Assembly: GCA_023392285.1 (NCBI GenBank)
Contig: JAEVZK010000035.1
Coordinates: 1 to 27,407 of the forward strand
DNA length: 27,407 nucleotides
Source of the DNA: Armatimonadota bacterium
GTDB taxonomy: Bacteria > Armatimonadota > Fimbriimonadia > Fimbriimonadales > Fimbriimonadaceae
Direction: 5' to 3'
Position numbers and translations under genes: made by a program. The notes beneath the pieces were generated by a model. The model was not told where the DNA came from. It saw only the letters and a program-made list of their open reading frames with translations, and searched no databases. Positions 15,923 to 23,308 of the stretch are shown here, piece after piece; positions within the stretch are counted from its first letter, which is position 1, and every line of letters begins with the position of its first letter.

Positions 15923-16585
15923 CTATACGCTCAGCAGAGCTTCAGATAGTGCCCGCAACACTAACTTTCCATCGCAATTGCCAAGAATTTCTCGCGTCGC
16001 CCGCTCTGGGTGAGGCATAAGGCCCAGACAATTTCCCTGCTTGTTGAGCACTCCGGCGATGTCGCCGACGGAGCCGTTCGGGTTCTGGATATAACGAAAA
16101 GCGACTTGATCGTGATCCTGAAGCCGCTTCAATTCGTCAGCATCGCAAATGAAACGACCTTCCCCGTGAGCAATGGGGAAATGCAAATGCCGGTCGATGC
16201 CTCTCGTCCAAAAGGAAGTGCGATTCACCGCCTCCAACTCAACGGTATCGCAAATAAACTTCTGACCCTCGTTGAAGATCAGAGCGCCAGGCAGGAGACC
16301 CGCTTCACAAAGAATTTGGAAGCCGTTACAAGCGCCAATGACCGGCCTCCCTTCGGAGACAAATCGGGCAACCTCCGCCATGATGGGCGAACGGGAGGCC
16401 ATCGCTCCGCAACGCAAATAATCCCCGTAACTGAACCCGCCCGGCACGAACACCGCATCAAAACCCGCAAGTGAGTGATCTTCATGCCAGACGTATTCGG
16501 CACCGACGCCGATGTCTTCCCTCAAAGCGAAGTAAGCATCCTGATCACAATTCGAGCCCGGAAAACGCAAGACGGCGACTTTCAT
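15923..16585 (-). CDS. purQ: Phosphoribosylformylglycinamidine synthase, glutaminase subunit
   Basis: This 220-residue class I glutamine amidotransferase supplies ammonia to PurL in purine synthesis (FGAR to FGAM). The nucleophile is C86 in GACNGFQ. The other triad members are H192 and E194 in MPHPERA. The N-terminus, VAVLRFPGSNCDQD, is typical of the small-PurQ type, which works with PurS and small PurL. Its start is 2 nt after the purS stop. PurL, which often follows, is not in this window: the next gene downstream is an NlpC/P60 hydrolase. Confidence 0.96.
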   Translation of the reverse strand: MKVAVLRFPGSNCDQDAYFALREDIGVGAEYVWHEDHSLAGFDAVFVPGGFSYGDYLRCGAMASRSPIMAEVARFVSEGRPVIGACNGFQILCEAGLLPGALIFNEGQKFICDTVELEAVNRTSFWTRGIDRHLHFPIAHGEGRFICDADELKRLQDHDQVAFRYIQNPNGSVGDIAGVLNKQGNCLGLMPHPERATREILGNCDGKLVLRALSEALLSV

Positions 16586-16587
16586 GC

Positions 16588-16818
16588 TCAGGCGACCTCG
16601 TAGCGATAATCTTCGATCACCGGATTGGCCAGAAGTTTTTCACACATTTCTTTGATCCGCTCCTCGGAGTAGTCCTCCACCTGCAGCTCGATCATCTTGC
16701 CGATTCTCGCCTCGTGAAGCTCCTCGAAACCGAGCTTGCGGAGAGTCCCTGCGACCGTACGCCCAGCCGAATCCAAGAGCGAAGGTTTCAACGTGACATA
16801 CACGCGAACGGTGGTCAT
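16588..16818 (-). CDS. purS: Phosphoribosylformylglycinamidine synthase, PurS subunit
   Basis: This 76-residue small subunit bridges PurQ and small PurL in the three-part FGAM synthase. The sequence RVYVTLKPSLLDSAGRTV, followed by LRKLGF and ARIGKMIELQVED, is characteristic. The ending LLANPVIEDYRYEV is the family's C-terminal signature. It is the first gene of a purS-purQ pair with 2 nt between them. CAAAAT lies 5 nt before the ATG and could be a weak -10. No ribosome site is seen. Confidence 0.95.
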   Translation of the reverse strand: MTTVRVYVTLKPSLLDSAGRTVAGTLRKLGFEELHEARIGKMIELQVEDYSEERIKEMCEKLLANPVIEDYRYEVA

Positions 16819-16852
16819 AGTCTATTTTGGCATGAAGCGAGGAAAGCCCGGC

Positions 16853-17836
16853 TTAGCCGCCGCAGAATTCCCGGTAGAGCTTCAACACCTTCTTGACGTA
16901 GTTCTGAGTCTCGCGATAAGGCGGCACTCCGCCGTATTTCCGCACCGCCCCCGGCCCGGCGTTATAAGCCGCAAGCGTGTAAACCAGGCTGTCGAAGGTT
17001 TGGCCGCCGAATTTCGAACTGTAGTCGTTCAGGTGCCCGCGTACGAGCCGCACCGTGGCGGATAAATTTTGCATCGTGTCATACGCGTTGGAAACGCCCA
17101 TCTCCTTCACGTTGCTCGGCATCAGCTGTCCCAAACCCATCGCACCGGCGTGGCTTGTTGTGTTCGGGTCGAAGCTGCTTTCAGTCATCACCATCGCCAT
17201 AATCAATCGCGCATCCACCCCGTATTTCAAGCTGAATCCGACGATTCCTTGTGCGATTTCAAATGCCTGATTGTTAGTAAGACGTCGATTAACCTTTTTT
17301 ATGAAGGCTGCATAAATTGGCGTGACCTCGCTAGCTGGCAGCTCCCACTGCTTCGTCGCCTTAGGGGGAGCGATCGACCCCGCCGACAGCCGCCTCCGTC
17401 GAGCCGCCGCTTCAATTCGGCGCTGCTCCTCAGCTTCAATCGGGGCGATCTGGTCTTCGGCTGCCGCCCCGAGTAACACCGCTCTTAAAGAAGCGCTCTC
17501 GGTCGGGCGATAGCCCCGCACAATCAAACGTGCCGCGATCTCGTTGCCGCCGCGCAGCCACTCCGGAATGGTTTCGCAGTCGATCACCTCGGTCTGCCCA
17601 TCGGTGCGCTCCAGCAGAATCGCCTTCTTGTCACCGACTTGAAAGGTGCCCTTCACCACGCCTTGAAGTTCTAAGATTCGCGTGCCGACCAAAGTCTCCA
17701 GAGCTGGAACTTGAACGGCTTGTTTGATTCCGTTCTTCTTGCGAAGCGCCAAATAGTCCTGCAAGCTCTGAGCGGCTGAAAAAGCCGCGCACAAGATGAG
17801 GAGTAGAGCTAGAACGGATCGCTTCACAGTCTTCAT
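16853..17836 (-). CDS. Secreted lytic transglycosylase (SLT domain)
   Basis: This 327-residue protein has a signal peptide at 1-23 (SVLALLLILCAAFSAA). The middle region (about 25-160), with VGTRILELQGVVKGTFQVGD, may be a small OB-like beta domain of unknown role. An Ala/Arg-rich linker (EAAARRRR) follows. The C-terminal lysozyme-like SLT domain begins near residue 175. It includes the catalytic E219 in MTESSFDPN, then GAMGLGQLMPSNV and YTLAAYNAGPGAVRKYGG, followed by PYRETQNYVKKV. It cuts peptidoglycan glycan strands, forming anhydro-muropeptides. The start at 17836 is preferred: the longer frame to 17959 would run through the tRNA-Ser gene. It lies 20 nt after the tRNA on the same strand. 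Confidence 0.93.
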   Translation of the reverse strand: MKTVKRSVLALLLILCAAFSAAQSLQDYLALRKKNGIKQAVQVPALETLVGTRILELQGVVKGTFQVGDKKAILLERTDGQTEVIDCETIPEWLRGGNEIAARLIVRGYRPTESASLRAVLLGAAAEDQIAPIEAEEQRRIEAAARRRRLSAGSIAPPKATKQWELPASEVTPIYAAFIKKVNRRLTNNQAFEIAQGIVGFSLKYGVDARLIMAMVMTESSFDPNTTSHAGAMGLGQLMPSNVKEMGVSNAYDTMQNLSATVRLVRGHLNDYSSKFGGQTFDSLVYTLAAYNAGPGAVRKYGGVPPYRETQNYVKKVLKLYREFCGG

Positions 17837-17856
17837 ACGACGGGAAGTCGCTAAAA

Positions 17857-17948
17857 TGGCGGAGAGATCGGGATTCGAACCCGAGAGGAGATGTAAATCC
17901 CCTACCCACTTAGCAGGCGGGCGCTTTCGTCCACTCAGCCATCTCTCC
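17857..17948 (-). tRNA. tRNA-Ser (anticodon GCU)
   Basis: The minus strand folds into a 92-nt class II tRNA. The acceptor GGAGAGA pairs with TCTCTCC, with G73 and encoded CCA. The anticodon stem CCCGC/GTGGG encloses loop CTGCTAA with anticodon GCT, reading AGC/AGU. A long variable arm and the T-loop GGTTCGAATCC are present. It may be co-transcribed with the lytic transglycosylase 20 nt downstream. Confidence 0.95.
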
Positions 17949-17957
17949 GTGCCCGTC

Positions 17958-17984
17958 ATTATACATGATCGGCCAATTCCTCAA
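17958..17984 (-). promoter_or_regulatory. Promoter of tRNA-Ser
   Basis: On the minus strand, TTGAGG (17984-17979), a 15-bp spacer and TATAAT (17963-17958), preceded by TG, precede the mature tRNA by 9 nt. The spacer is short, but the -10 is perfect. Confidence 0.6.
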
Positions 17985-18019
17985 GCCTGCTCACTCCGCT
18001 CAAGAAGAGAGAACCGTGG

Positions 18020-18181
18020 GTGAACATCTTCGGCCTACGTAGGTCTCAGCCAATGCTCAAGTGGCCTAATCAGGGGGAAAAACCTGTTCTGATCATTCGC
18101 GCAAATCAAGCGCCGGTCAATCAACTCCCGAAACTGACGCAAATACGGGCAGAAGTCGCTCGAATCCTGCCGATGATTTAA
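18020..18181 (+). CDS. Possible small ORF upstream of rpoN
   Basis: A 53-codon frame (start GTG 18020, stop TAA 18179-18181) ends 11 nt before rpoN. It would encode VNIFGLRRSQPMLKWP, followed by KPVLIIRANQAP and KLTQIRAEVARILPMI. ATG 18053 is an internal alternative start. I do not recognise it. No strong ribosome site precedes the GTG. The composition is protein-like and its end close to the rpoN ribosome site (GCAGGA) would suit a coupled leader gene, but it could be chance. The rest of the 17985-18192 gap shows only a short palindrome, CCTACGTAGG, at 18034-18043. Confidence 0.25.
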   Translation: MNIFGLRRSQPMLKWPNQGEKPVLIIRANQAPVNQLPKLTQIRAEVARILPMI

Positions 18182-18192
18182 AGCAGGAAACC

Positions 18193-19575
18193 ATGCGTCA
18201 AGGATTGAACAACACCCATCGTTTAGAGCAAAGTGTCGGACTCCGGGTCGACCCGAAGGTCGTACTCGGCAGCCAAATCCTACAACTGACTCAGGCCGAA
18301 CTCGAGCAGACGATCGAGGCTGAACTCGCGGAGAATCCGGCCCTGGAAAGGCTCGAAAATGATCAAGAGCCTCTGAGCGACGAACAGATTCTAAAGACCG
18401 TCGCGCCGCAAGAACTTAAGATGCACAAAGACGATTATGAATATCGTCGAAGCAGTTCAAACGACGACGATAACCTCTCTTGGGTCGAGCTCACCCCCGC
18501 GGGTACGTCGCTTTGGGATCATCTGAGGGCGCAACTCTTCCCGGTCCTGCCCCGGGAACTGCACCGCATCGCCGAATACGCGATCGAGTGTGTGAACGAA
18601 AAGGGTTATCTGACCAGCGCCATCGAAGAAATTGCGCTTGAAACCGGTACCGCCCTCGAAATCGCGGAGCTAGTAGTCCAAAGGCTTCAAGCTTGCGAAC
18701 CTCCAGGCATTGGCGCACTCAATCTGCAACAGTGCCTCCTCCTCCAGCTACGTTATCCTGAGAAAATCGAAAGCAAGATCGCCCGAGTCATTGTGCAGCG
18801 ACACATGGACGAGTTTATTGCCAGGCGTACGCACCGGCTGACTCGAAAGTTCAAGGTGATGCCCGAGATCATCGAGGCGGCATTCGATGAAATCCTAGCG
18901 CTCACACCCTATCCCGGAGAAGCCTTTGACAACCAACACGGCTACGCTCGGTTCGCGCGCAGCTCCGGCGTCACCCCAGACTTGGTGATCAACCGCAGTG
19001 AACAGGGATGGAGTGTCGAAGTGAAGGGCCCGAACCCAGGCTCCTTTGGCCTGAATTATGAGTACCGGAAGCGCTTCCAGCATCTAAACGAGTTGGAACG
19101 GGCTCCTAAGGACGAGAAGCGTCACGTCAACACCTACGTGAACCGAGCCAAGGATTTTATCTCCTGCCTGGACCAGCGTCGCAGAACTCTGAAGCTGATT
19201 GGAGAGCATCTCATCCATCGCCAAGGCAGCTTCGTCTCAACTGGCCAATATGAGTTTCTACAGTCGCTAACTCGTTCACAAGTGGCGGCAGAACTTGGCC
19301 TTCATGAAAGCACAATCAGCCGCGCCACCGCCGGAAAGTTCGTCCAAATCGCGAACGGCGAAGTGGTTAGCTTTGAAGTGTTCTTCAAACCGGGACTGCG
19401 CGTGCAGAAGATGATCGAAGAAATTCTGCAGCACGAGAATCCAGACAACCCGCTGAGCGACGATGCGATTTCGCACCTGCTTGCCAAGCGAGGAGTCCAG
19501 GTGGCCCGGAGAACCGTCAACAAATATCGCGACCGTACCAAGCTCCTCTCTTCTCGCAAGCGCCGCTCAGCTTAG
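18193..19575 (+). CDS. rpoN: RNA polymerase sigma-54 factor
   Basis: This 460-residue sigma factor recognises -24/-12 promoters and needs AAA+ activators. Region I (about 1-50) is Gln/Leu-rich (LGSQILQLTQAELEQ, then ELAENPALERL). The core-binding domain follows, including ACEPPGIGALNLQQCLLLQL. The HTH, near residues 361-385, reads VAAELGLHESTISRATAGKF. The RpoN box is ARRTVNKYR at 438-446 (usual ARRTVAKYR, so one substitution). The acidic region II is short. GCAGGA gives a good ribosome site. The stop overlaps the convergent small membrane protein stop by 4 bases. No enhancer-binding activator is in this window. Confidence 0.97.
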   Translation: MRQGLNNTHRLEQSVGLRVDPKVVLGSQILQLTQAELEQTIEAELAENPALERLENDQEPLSDEQILKTVAPQELKMHKDDYEYRRSSSNDDDNLSWVELTPAGTSLWDHLRAQLFPVLPRELHRIAEYAIECVNEKGYLTSAIEEIALETGTALEIAELVVQRLQACEPPGIGALNLQQCLLLQLRYPEKIESKIARVIVQRHMDEFIARRTHRLTRKFKVMPEIIEAAFDEILALTPYPGEAFDNQHGYARFARSSGVTPDLVINRSEQGWSVEVKGPNPGSFGLNYEYRKRFQHLNELERAPKDEKRHVNTYVNRAKDFISCLDQRRRTLKLIGEHLIHRQGSFVSTGQYEFLQSLTRSQVAAELGLHESTISRATAGKFVQIANGEVVSFEVFFKPGLRVQKMIEEILQHENPDNPLSDDAISHLLAKRGVQVARRTVNKYRDRTKLLSSRKRRSA

Positions 19576-19829
19576 CGCAACATCCACCAAATTGAGGCCC
19601 CGCAGACCGACGCCCAGAAGCCGGCGATGAGGAGCGGATACTTCAAGACGCATCGGGTGTCGCGTTTGCCATTGAGATACGCGAACAGATAGAGCACTGC
19701 GGCTAAAGCGGAAGCGATCTGCAGAGTGTATTTCCCGCAGATAAGAGCGACCGTAGCGACTTTGCAGAACTGGAAAGCAACCCCTTCCAGCTTCTGACCC
19801 TTGGTCTTAGATGGAGGCAGTTCGCTCAA
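19572..19829 (-). CDS. Small two-helix membrane protein, last gene of the radical SAM-Lgt operon
   Basis: This approximately 85-residue protein of unknown function has two hydrophobic segments: ATVALICGKYTLQIASALAA extending into VLYLFAYL, and YPLLIAGFWASVCGASIWWM, joined by a basic loop (NGKRDTRC). I place the start at TTG 19829 because AGGAGGAGG lies at the correct distance. A longer TTG start at 19862 has no such site. Either way the start lies inside the lgt gene, so translation is coupled. There are four cysteines. The gene is the fifth and last of the minus-strand operon and meets rpoN tail to tail. Confidence 0.6.
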   Translation of the reverse strand: MSELPPSKTKGQKLEGVAFQFCKVATVALICGKYTLQIASALAAVLYLFAYLNGKRDTRCVLKYPLLIAGFWASVCGASIWWMLR

Positions 19830-20508
19830 GACCTTTCCTCCTCCTAAGGGTGATACCCGCAACCACCATGAGCTCTAGACAGAACCATTGCATCGGAGTA
19901 AGCCCGAACCAGAATGTGTCGTTTTGCCGCAGGAACTCCAAGAGAAATCGGGAGCTTCCGAACAGCAGTAGATAGAGCTTGAAGAGATCGCCCTCGCGCG
20001 GCAATTTCTCCCTGTACTTCAGCAGTAGCAGGAATATACCAAGAGATACAACGGCCGTGTAGAATTGAGCAGGATGCCGGAGCGCGCCATGCTGCTCCAC
20101 CGCCCACGGCAGATCGCAAACAGTTCCATAGCAGCACCCGTTGAAAAAGCAGCCGATCCGTCCGACCGCTTCTCCTGCCGGCAACGCGAGCGCAAAGAGA
20201 TCGCCAGTTCCGCGCTTTATCCCGAGATAGCGCTTTGCCAGCACTACGCCCATCCAACCAAAGACCACACCCCCGAGCAGCGCCTTTCCTCCCACGCGCG
20301 GATCGAGAAGAGCGGTCCAAGGCACGCCAGTTGGCAAACCTTGAAACACGATCTGGGTGATCTTTGCGCCAAGTACCCCTCCGATGAAACCCGCGAGCGC
20401 CACCATCGCCATTCCTTCCGTTGCCAGCCTCCGAAGCCTTGCAAACCAGACGAGGACGCATCCTCCAACGACAAATCCCAAGAGCGTAAACAATTCTCCG
20501 GTACTCAT
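19807..20508 (-). CDS. lgt: Prolipoprotein diacylglyceryl transferase family protein (Lgt-like)
   Basis: This 233-residue protein has about seven membrane helices. Lgt moves a diacylglyceryl group from phosphatidylglycerol to the lipobox cysteine of prolipoproteins. The signature region reads GEAVGRIGCFFNGCCYG, against GRIGNFINGELWG in E. coli: the essential Arg is kept, but the segment is Cys-rich. HPAQFYTAVVSLG matches the conserved HPTQLYE region. The form with GCCYG is known in Lgt homologues of several phyla, so it may be the normal enzyme here or a paralogue with another acceptor. The start overlaps the upstream zinc-ribbon gene by 4 bases (ATGA). Confidence 0.85.
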   Translation of the reverse strand: MSTGELFTLLGFVVGGCVLVWFARLRRLATEGMAMVALAGFIGGVLGAKITQIVFQGLPTGVPWTALLDPRVGGKALLGGVVFGWMGVVLAKRYLGIKRGTGDLFALALPAGEAVGRIGCFFNGCCYGTVCDLPWAVEQHGALRHPAQFYTAVVSLGIFLLLLKYREKLPREGDLFKLYLLLFGSSRFLLEFLRQNDTFWFGLTPMQWFCLELMVVAGITLRRRKGLERTASI

Positions 20509-20915
20509 TCGCGATAATTCTTGACGAGGGCGTGGATCGCAAAGCCGGCGGCAGCGGCGATAACGGCACAGATGAGGAAGAAGGGCAGGGCATCAGAGGT
20601 TCCTCCCGCCAGCATGACAAGACCACAGCCGCCGGATGCAAGCATAATCAGGCCAAGGCAACCGAGCGCACAACCAAAACTGACCTTTGCTTCGGGACTC
20701 TTTTTCGTCTTGAATCGAGGAGTATAACCGCAGTTCTCGCAATAGCCTTTGCCAGCCAAAGTGTCGGTGCGACAGTTCGGGCATCGAACTCGCGGCACCG
20801 CGTATTCAGGGAATTTTTCTGGCCACTCGTGGGGCTCGCTGTTAAGGAACCCACACGCTTCGCAGATGTCCGAATTGATCGACAACAATTTTCCGCATCT
20901 TCGGCAATTCCTCAT
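20505..20915 (-). CDS. Double zinc-ribbon membrane protein
   Basis: This 136-residue protein has unknown function. Four CxxC pairs (CRRCG, CEACG, CPNC, CENCG) form two zinc ribbons in residues 1-64. Two hydrophobic segments follow, FGCALGCLGLIMLASGGCGL and FFLICAVIAAAAGFAIHALV, with a charged tail. AGGGAGCG directly before ATG 20915 is a strong ribosome site. TAGAAT (20940-20945 on the minus strand) could be a -10 for a second promoter within the operon. The stop overlaps the lgt start by 4 bases, linking its synthesis to Lgt. Confidence 0.75.
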   Translation of the reverse strand: MRNCRRCGKLLSINSDICEACGFLNSEPHEWPEKFPEYAVPRVRCPNCRTDTLAGKGYCENCGYTPRFKTKKSPEAKVSFGCALGCLGLIMLASGGCGLVMLAGGTSDALPFFLICAVIAAAAGFAIHALVKNYRE

Positions 20916-20956
20916 CGCTCCCTAAGTTGTCCTTTCGTAGATTCTAGCCGCCAATC

Positions 20957-21277
20957 TCACTTCCGTATGTTGCGCCATGCGGTTCGAAGTCCGCGAAAAC
21001 TCACTACGATTAAAAAGCCGGACACCGCAAGACAGATCGCGCTTCCCACAAGAAAAGTGAGAAGAGAGAGTGGGTCTACATGTCCCGTGGCAGCCACTAC
21101 GGAGATGCCGCACGCCCCCGCATAGGCAAAGAACCCGGTAAACACAATCAGCACGAGGGAAAACATCACGAGACAGATCCACTCCGTGACGAGATGGGCT
21201 TTCCCGCAATGAGGACAGACCCGGGAACGTGGATCGACCTCCGCGCCGCAGTTCTTACAGGGACGGATCTCACCCAT
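20957..21277 (-). CDS. Single zinc-ribbon membrane protein
   Basis: This 106-residue protein has unknown function. The N-terminus is one zinc ribbon (CKNCGAEVDPRSRVCPHCGK at 7-26). Two membrane helices follow (WICLVMFSLVLIVFTGFFAY, then LLTFLVGSAICLAVSGFLIV), and the tail is basic (RTAWRNIRK). Organisation is the same as the next gene, so the two are probably related copies. The start lies 8 bases inside the radical SAM gene's end, giving translational coupling. Small zinc-ribbon membrane proteins are often adaptors or sensors, but no partner is proven. Confidence 0.72.
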   Translation of the reverse strand: MGEIRPCKNCGAEVDPRSRVCPHCGKAHLVTEWICLVMFSLVLIVFTGFFAYAGACGISVVAATGHVDPLSLLTFLVGSAICLAVSGFLIVVSFRGLRTAWRNIRK

Positions 21278-22823
21278 TTGAACTCACCGACAAGCGATGC
21301 AGATTTCGACCCGGAAAGTCGCGCGCATCGTCGAAAAGCCAGCGCCAGCAGAAGGAATAGCGGCGCGGATCCTCTTCGAAGGTGCCGACATGGACGCAAC
21401 ACTGCCTGATCCGAGCTTCATGAAACGTGTGGGCATCCATGAACATCTTGCACGTGATCCGGAAAGTGCGTTCCGCAAGCTGGTCGAGACGCTTGTCGCT
21501 AATCCTGCTTGCGATTCCGCCAAGAAGGTCGCCCACACCAGGCACGCAGTCGCACATCTTGAAAATGTCGCTTGCAAGCTGAATCGCGCTGACTTTTTGC
21601 TGCTCGCTAAAGACCCGTTGCAGCACTCCACTTTTGACGAGTTCCTTGACCCCCTCGCTCGCACCTTCGAACGAGATCGTGTTGGAGACCAGGTGAATCC
21701 ATTTCTTCAGTTCGTCCCTCCCAATCAGTTGGGGCAATGACTTCCAAGTGCCGTCGCCCGACTTAATCAGATAAGTGATATCGCAGCAGTCTTTATGGCT
21801 GCACGGCAGCGGGATGAAATCTTCGCCGCTGATGCATTCTCCGGTCTGGTCTGCCAGCCTCGATAGGACTCCGGTTGGGGTCGCCCGATCCAGCGGATCA
21901 TAAATTGGCGTGCGGCCGGAGCCGAACATTGGCTGGATCGCAACTCCGGCGCAACGGCGCGTCCGAAGTCCAAGGCCGATGATCTCCCCAACTTCATCTT
22001 CGTTCACTCCCTTGCAAACCGTCGCGACGAGAGTGTGAAAAACCTTTGCTTCGGCAAGCCGCTGCAACGCCTCCTGCTTTTCTGCCGAGACGTCTTCGCC
22101 GCGCAGCCTCTCATACGTTGAGGCGCGAAATCCATCGAACTGCAAATACACTTCAATGCGATCGCGATGCTCCTGAAGGAAGCGGAGGAAGCGATCGTCT
22201 CTCGCGATTCGGCGGCCGTTCGTGTTGAGCATCACCCTCGTTACATTGCGCTCCATGAGAGTTGCCAGGACCTGCTCGATGTCGGGTCGAATGGTTGGCT
22301 CCCCGCCAGAGACCATGACAACACTCAGCTTCTCGCCCTCTCGCTCAATTGTTTGGTCGACGGTTCTACTAATCTCAGCGAGAGTCGGAAGACTGGTAGC
22401 GTCCGTTGGACTGCCAGGGTGCAGTGCCGCGGCGTAGCACGTTGGACAGCTGTAATTGCAGTTCTGAGTTACATTCAGGAGCAGAATGCAGGAGTGCTGC
22501 CCATGCGACGCGGGAAGTCCCTCCCGATAGCCGTCGGGAAATCCACCGAAGTTATCCGCGCGGTCGGGCGTGATCGCAAGAGTCGGCGTGGCCCAGCCAT
22601 GCCGCCGTCGCCACAGTTCCAGGTTCTCTTCGTACAGGCTTTCCGTCTCGCCATGGACGGGACAGAATCTCCGCATCCAAACCCTGTCCGAGTGCGAGAC
22701 CAGCATCGCATCGACGAATGTGCTCGCCTCGTCCGATCGCCTCGGACGCTCCGCAAAGCACAGCGGGCAAACCGATCGCGTGTACTCTTCGATCAGATAG
22801 GGTCGTGGCTCCAAACTAGGCAC
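21270..22823 (-). CDS. MJ0619/Tes-like radical SAM protein
   Basis: This is a 517-residue radical SAM protein. Order: a rubredoxin/zinc-like knuckle (C19-x2-C22, then C54-P-V-H57-G), the radical SAM cluster NCNYSCPTCYA (C122, C126, C129), SAM-binding VSGGEPTIR (172-180), then auxiliary cysteines at 341, 346, 347 (PCSHKDCC) and 458, 475, 476, 492 (FMDAHTFHEARIRQCCVHV). This layout is that of the MJ0619 family, whose archaeal member Tes joins lipid chains to form tetraethers using several [4Fe-4S] clusters plus one mononuclear metal. Bacterial members mostly lack assigned substrates. Start codon is GTG, 7 nt behind GATACT. It heads a five-gene coupled operon ending with lgt. The family call is strong; the substrate is not known. 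Confidence 0.85.
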   Translation of the reverse strand: MPSLEPRPYLIEEYTRSVCPLCFAERPRRSDEASTFVDAMLVSHSDRVWMRRFCPVHGETESLYEENLELWRRRHGWATPTLAITPDRADNFGGFPDGYREGLPASHGQHSCILLLNVTQNCNYSCPTCYAAALHPGSPTDATSLPTLAEISRTVDQTIEREGEKLSVVMVSGGEPTIRPDIEQVLATLMERNVTRVMLNTNGRRIARDDRFLRFLQEHRDRIEVYLQFDGFRASTYERLRGEDVSAEKQEALQRLAEAKVFHTLVATVCKGVNEDEVGEIIGLGLRTRRCAGVAIQPMFGSGRTPIYDPLDRATPTGVLSRLADQTGECISGEDFIPLPCSHKDCCDITYLIKSGDGTWKSLPQLIGRDELKKWIHLVSNTISFEGASEGVKELVKSGVLQRVFSEQQKVSAIQLASDIFKMCDCVPGVGDLLGGIASRISDKRLDQLAERTFRITCKMFMDAHTFHEARIRQCCVHVGTFEEDPRRYSFCWRWLFDDARDFPGRNLHRLSVSSNG

Positions 22824-22830
22824 GCTTTAT

Positions 22831-22860
22831 AGTATCGACTCCGCCACGTAAAGAGTTCAA
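22831..22860 (-). promoter_or_regulatory. Promoter of the radical SAM-lgt operon
   Basis: On the minus strand, TTGAAC (22860-22855), an 18-bp spacer and GATACT (22836-22831) precede the GTG start by 7 nt. The overlapping TACTAT is another -10 option. No ribosome site is present, so a leaderless transcript is likely. Confidence 0.5.
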
Positions 22861-22907
22861 AGTACGAGATTTTCCCGACCCCCACGCAAGTGCTACATCT
22901 GTCAATC

Positions 22908-22954
22908 TCGTCATCCCGACTGAAGCGACGCACTGCGGCGCGGAACGGAGGGAT
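22908..22954 (+). repeat. REP-like unit A (type 1 core)
   Basis: It begins CGTCATCCCGACTGAAGCG after a leading T and ends GGAACGGAGGGAT. The core GCGACGC-ACT-GCGGCGC is a near-perfect 7-bp palindrome. It is nearly identical to units B and C, but lacks the CTGnCTGTGCGA extension. Confidence 0.8.
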
Positions 22955-22971
22955 GATGTGCGCTATATTTC

Positions 22972-23030
22972 TCGTCATCCCGACTGAAGCGACGCCCTGC
23001 GGCGCGGAACGGAGGGATCTGGCTGTGCGA
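22972..23030 (+). repeat. REP-like unit B (type 1 core)
   Basis: This is the same 47-bp unit as A with one core change (GCGACGC-CCT-GCGGCGC), followed by CTGGCTGTGCGA, which unit C shares almost exactly. It faces the inverted unit D1 47 nt downstream. Confidence 0.8.
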
Positions 23031-23076
23031 GCGCTCGCTAACTGGCAACGGGCTAGAAACAAGCATCCACTACGAT

Positions 23077-23122
23077 CAGGTCCCTCTTTCGAGCCGGAGG
23101 ACGGCTCGAACTCGGGATGACG
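23077..23122 (-). repeat. REP-like unit D1 (type 2 core, inverted)
   Basis: Read on the minus strand it begins CGTCATCCCGA and ends GAGGGACCTG, the same ends as units A-C. Its core is different: TTCGAGCCG and CGGCTCGAA, a perfect 9-bp stem with a 5-nt loop. Confidence 0.8.
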
Positions 23123-23134
23123 GGCTTTATATTC

Positions 23135-23193
23135 TCGTCATCCCGACTGAAGCGCCGCCCTGCGGCGCGGAACGGAGGGATCTGACTGTGCGA
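23135..23193 (+). repeat. REP-like unit C (type 1 core)
   Basis: This is a third copy of the type 1 unit, with a perfect core palindrome GCGCCGC-CCT-GCGGCGC and the extension CTGACTGTGCGA. It pairs with the inverted unit D2. Confidence 0.8.
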
Positions 23194-23308
23194 CCCCTTG
23201 TTCGTGAGTGGCCCGAGTTCTTGTAATCGAGAAGCAACCCAACCAACCGAACAAACCGAACTCCCGAACCCACCGAACCCACCGATACGATCAAGCAGCC
23301 GACAGACT

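Noticed and set aside
16853..17959. Longer start at 17959 for the lytic transglycosylase
   Set aside because: The first about 35 codons would be the tRNA-Ser gene itself. The signal peptide begins at 17836.
19844..20641. 265-codon minus-strand frame overlapping lgt
   Set aside because: It is a shifted frame across lgt and the zinc-ribbon gene, and is Arg/Cys-rich in the manner of a shadow.
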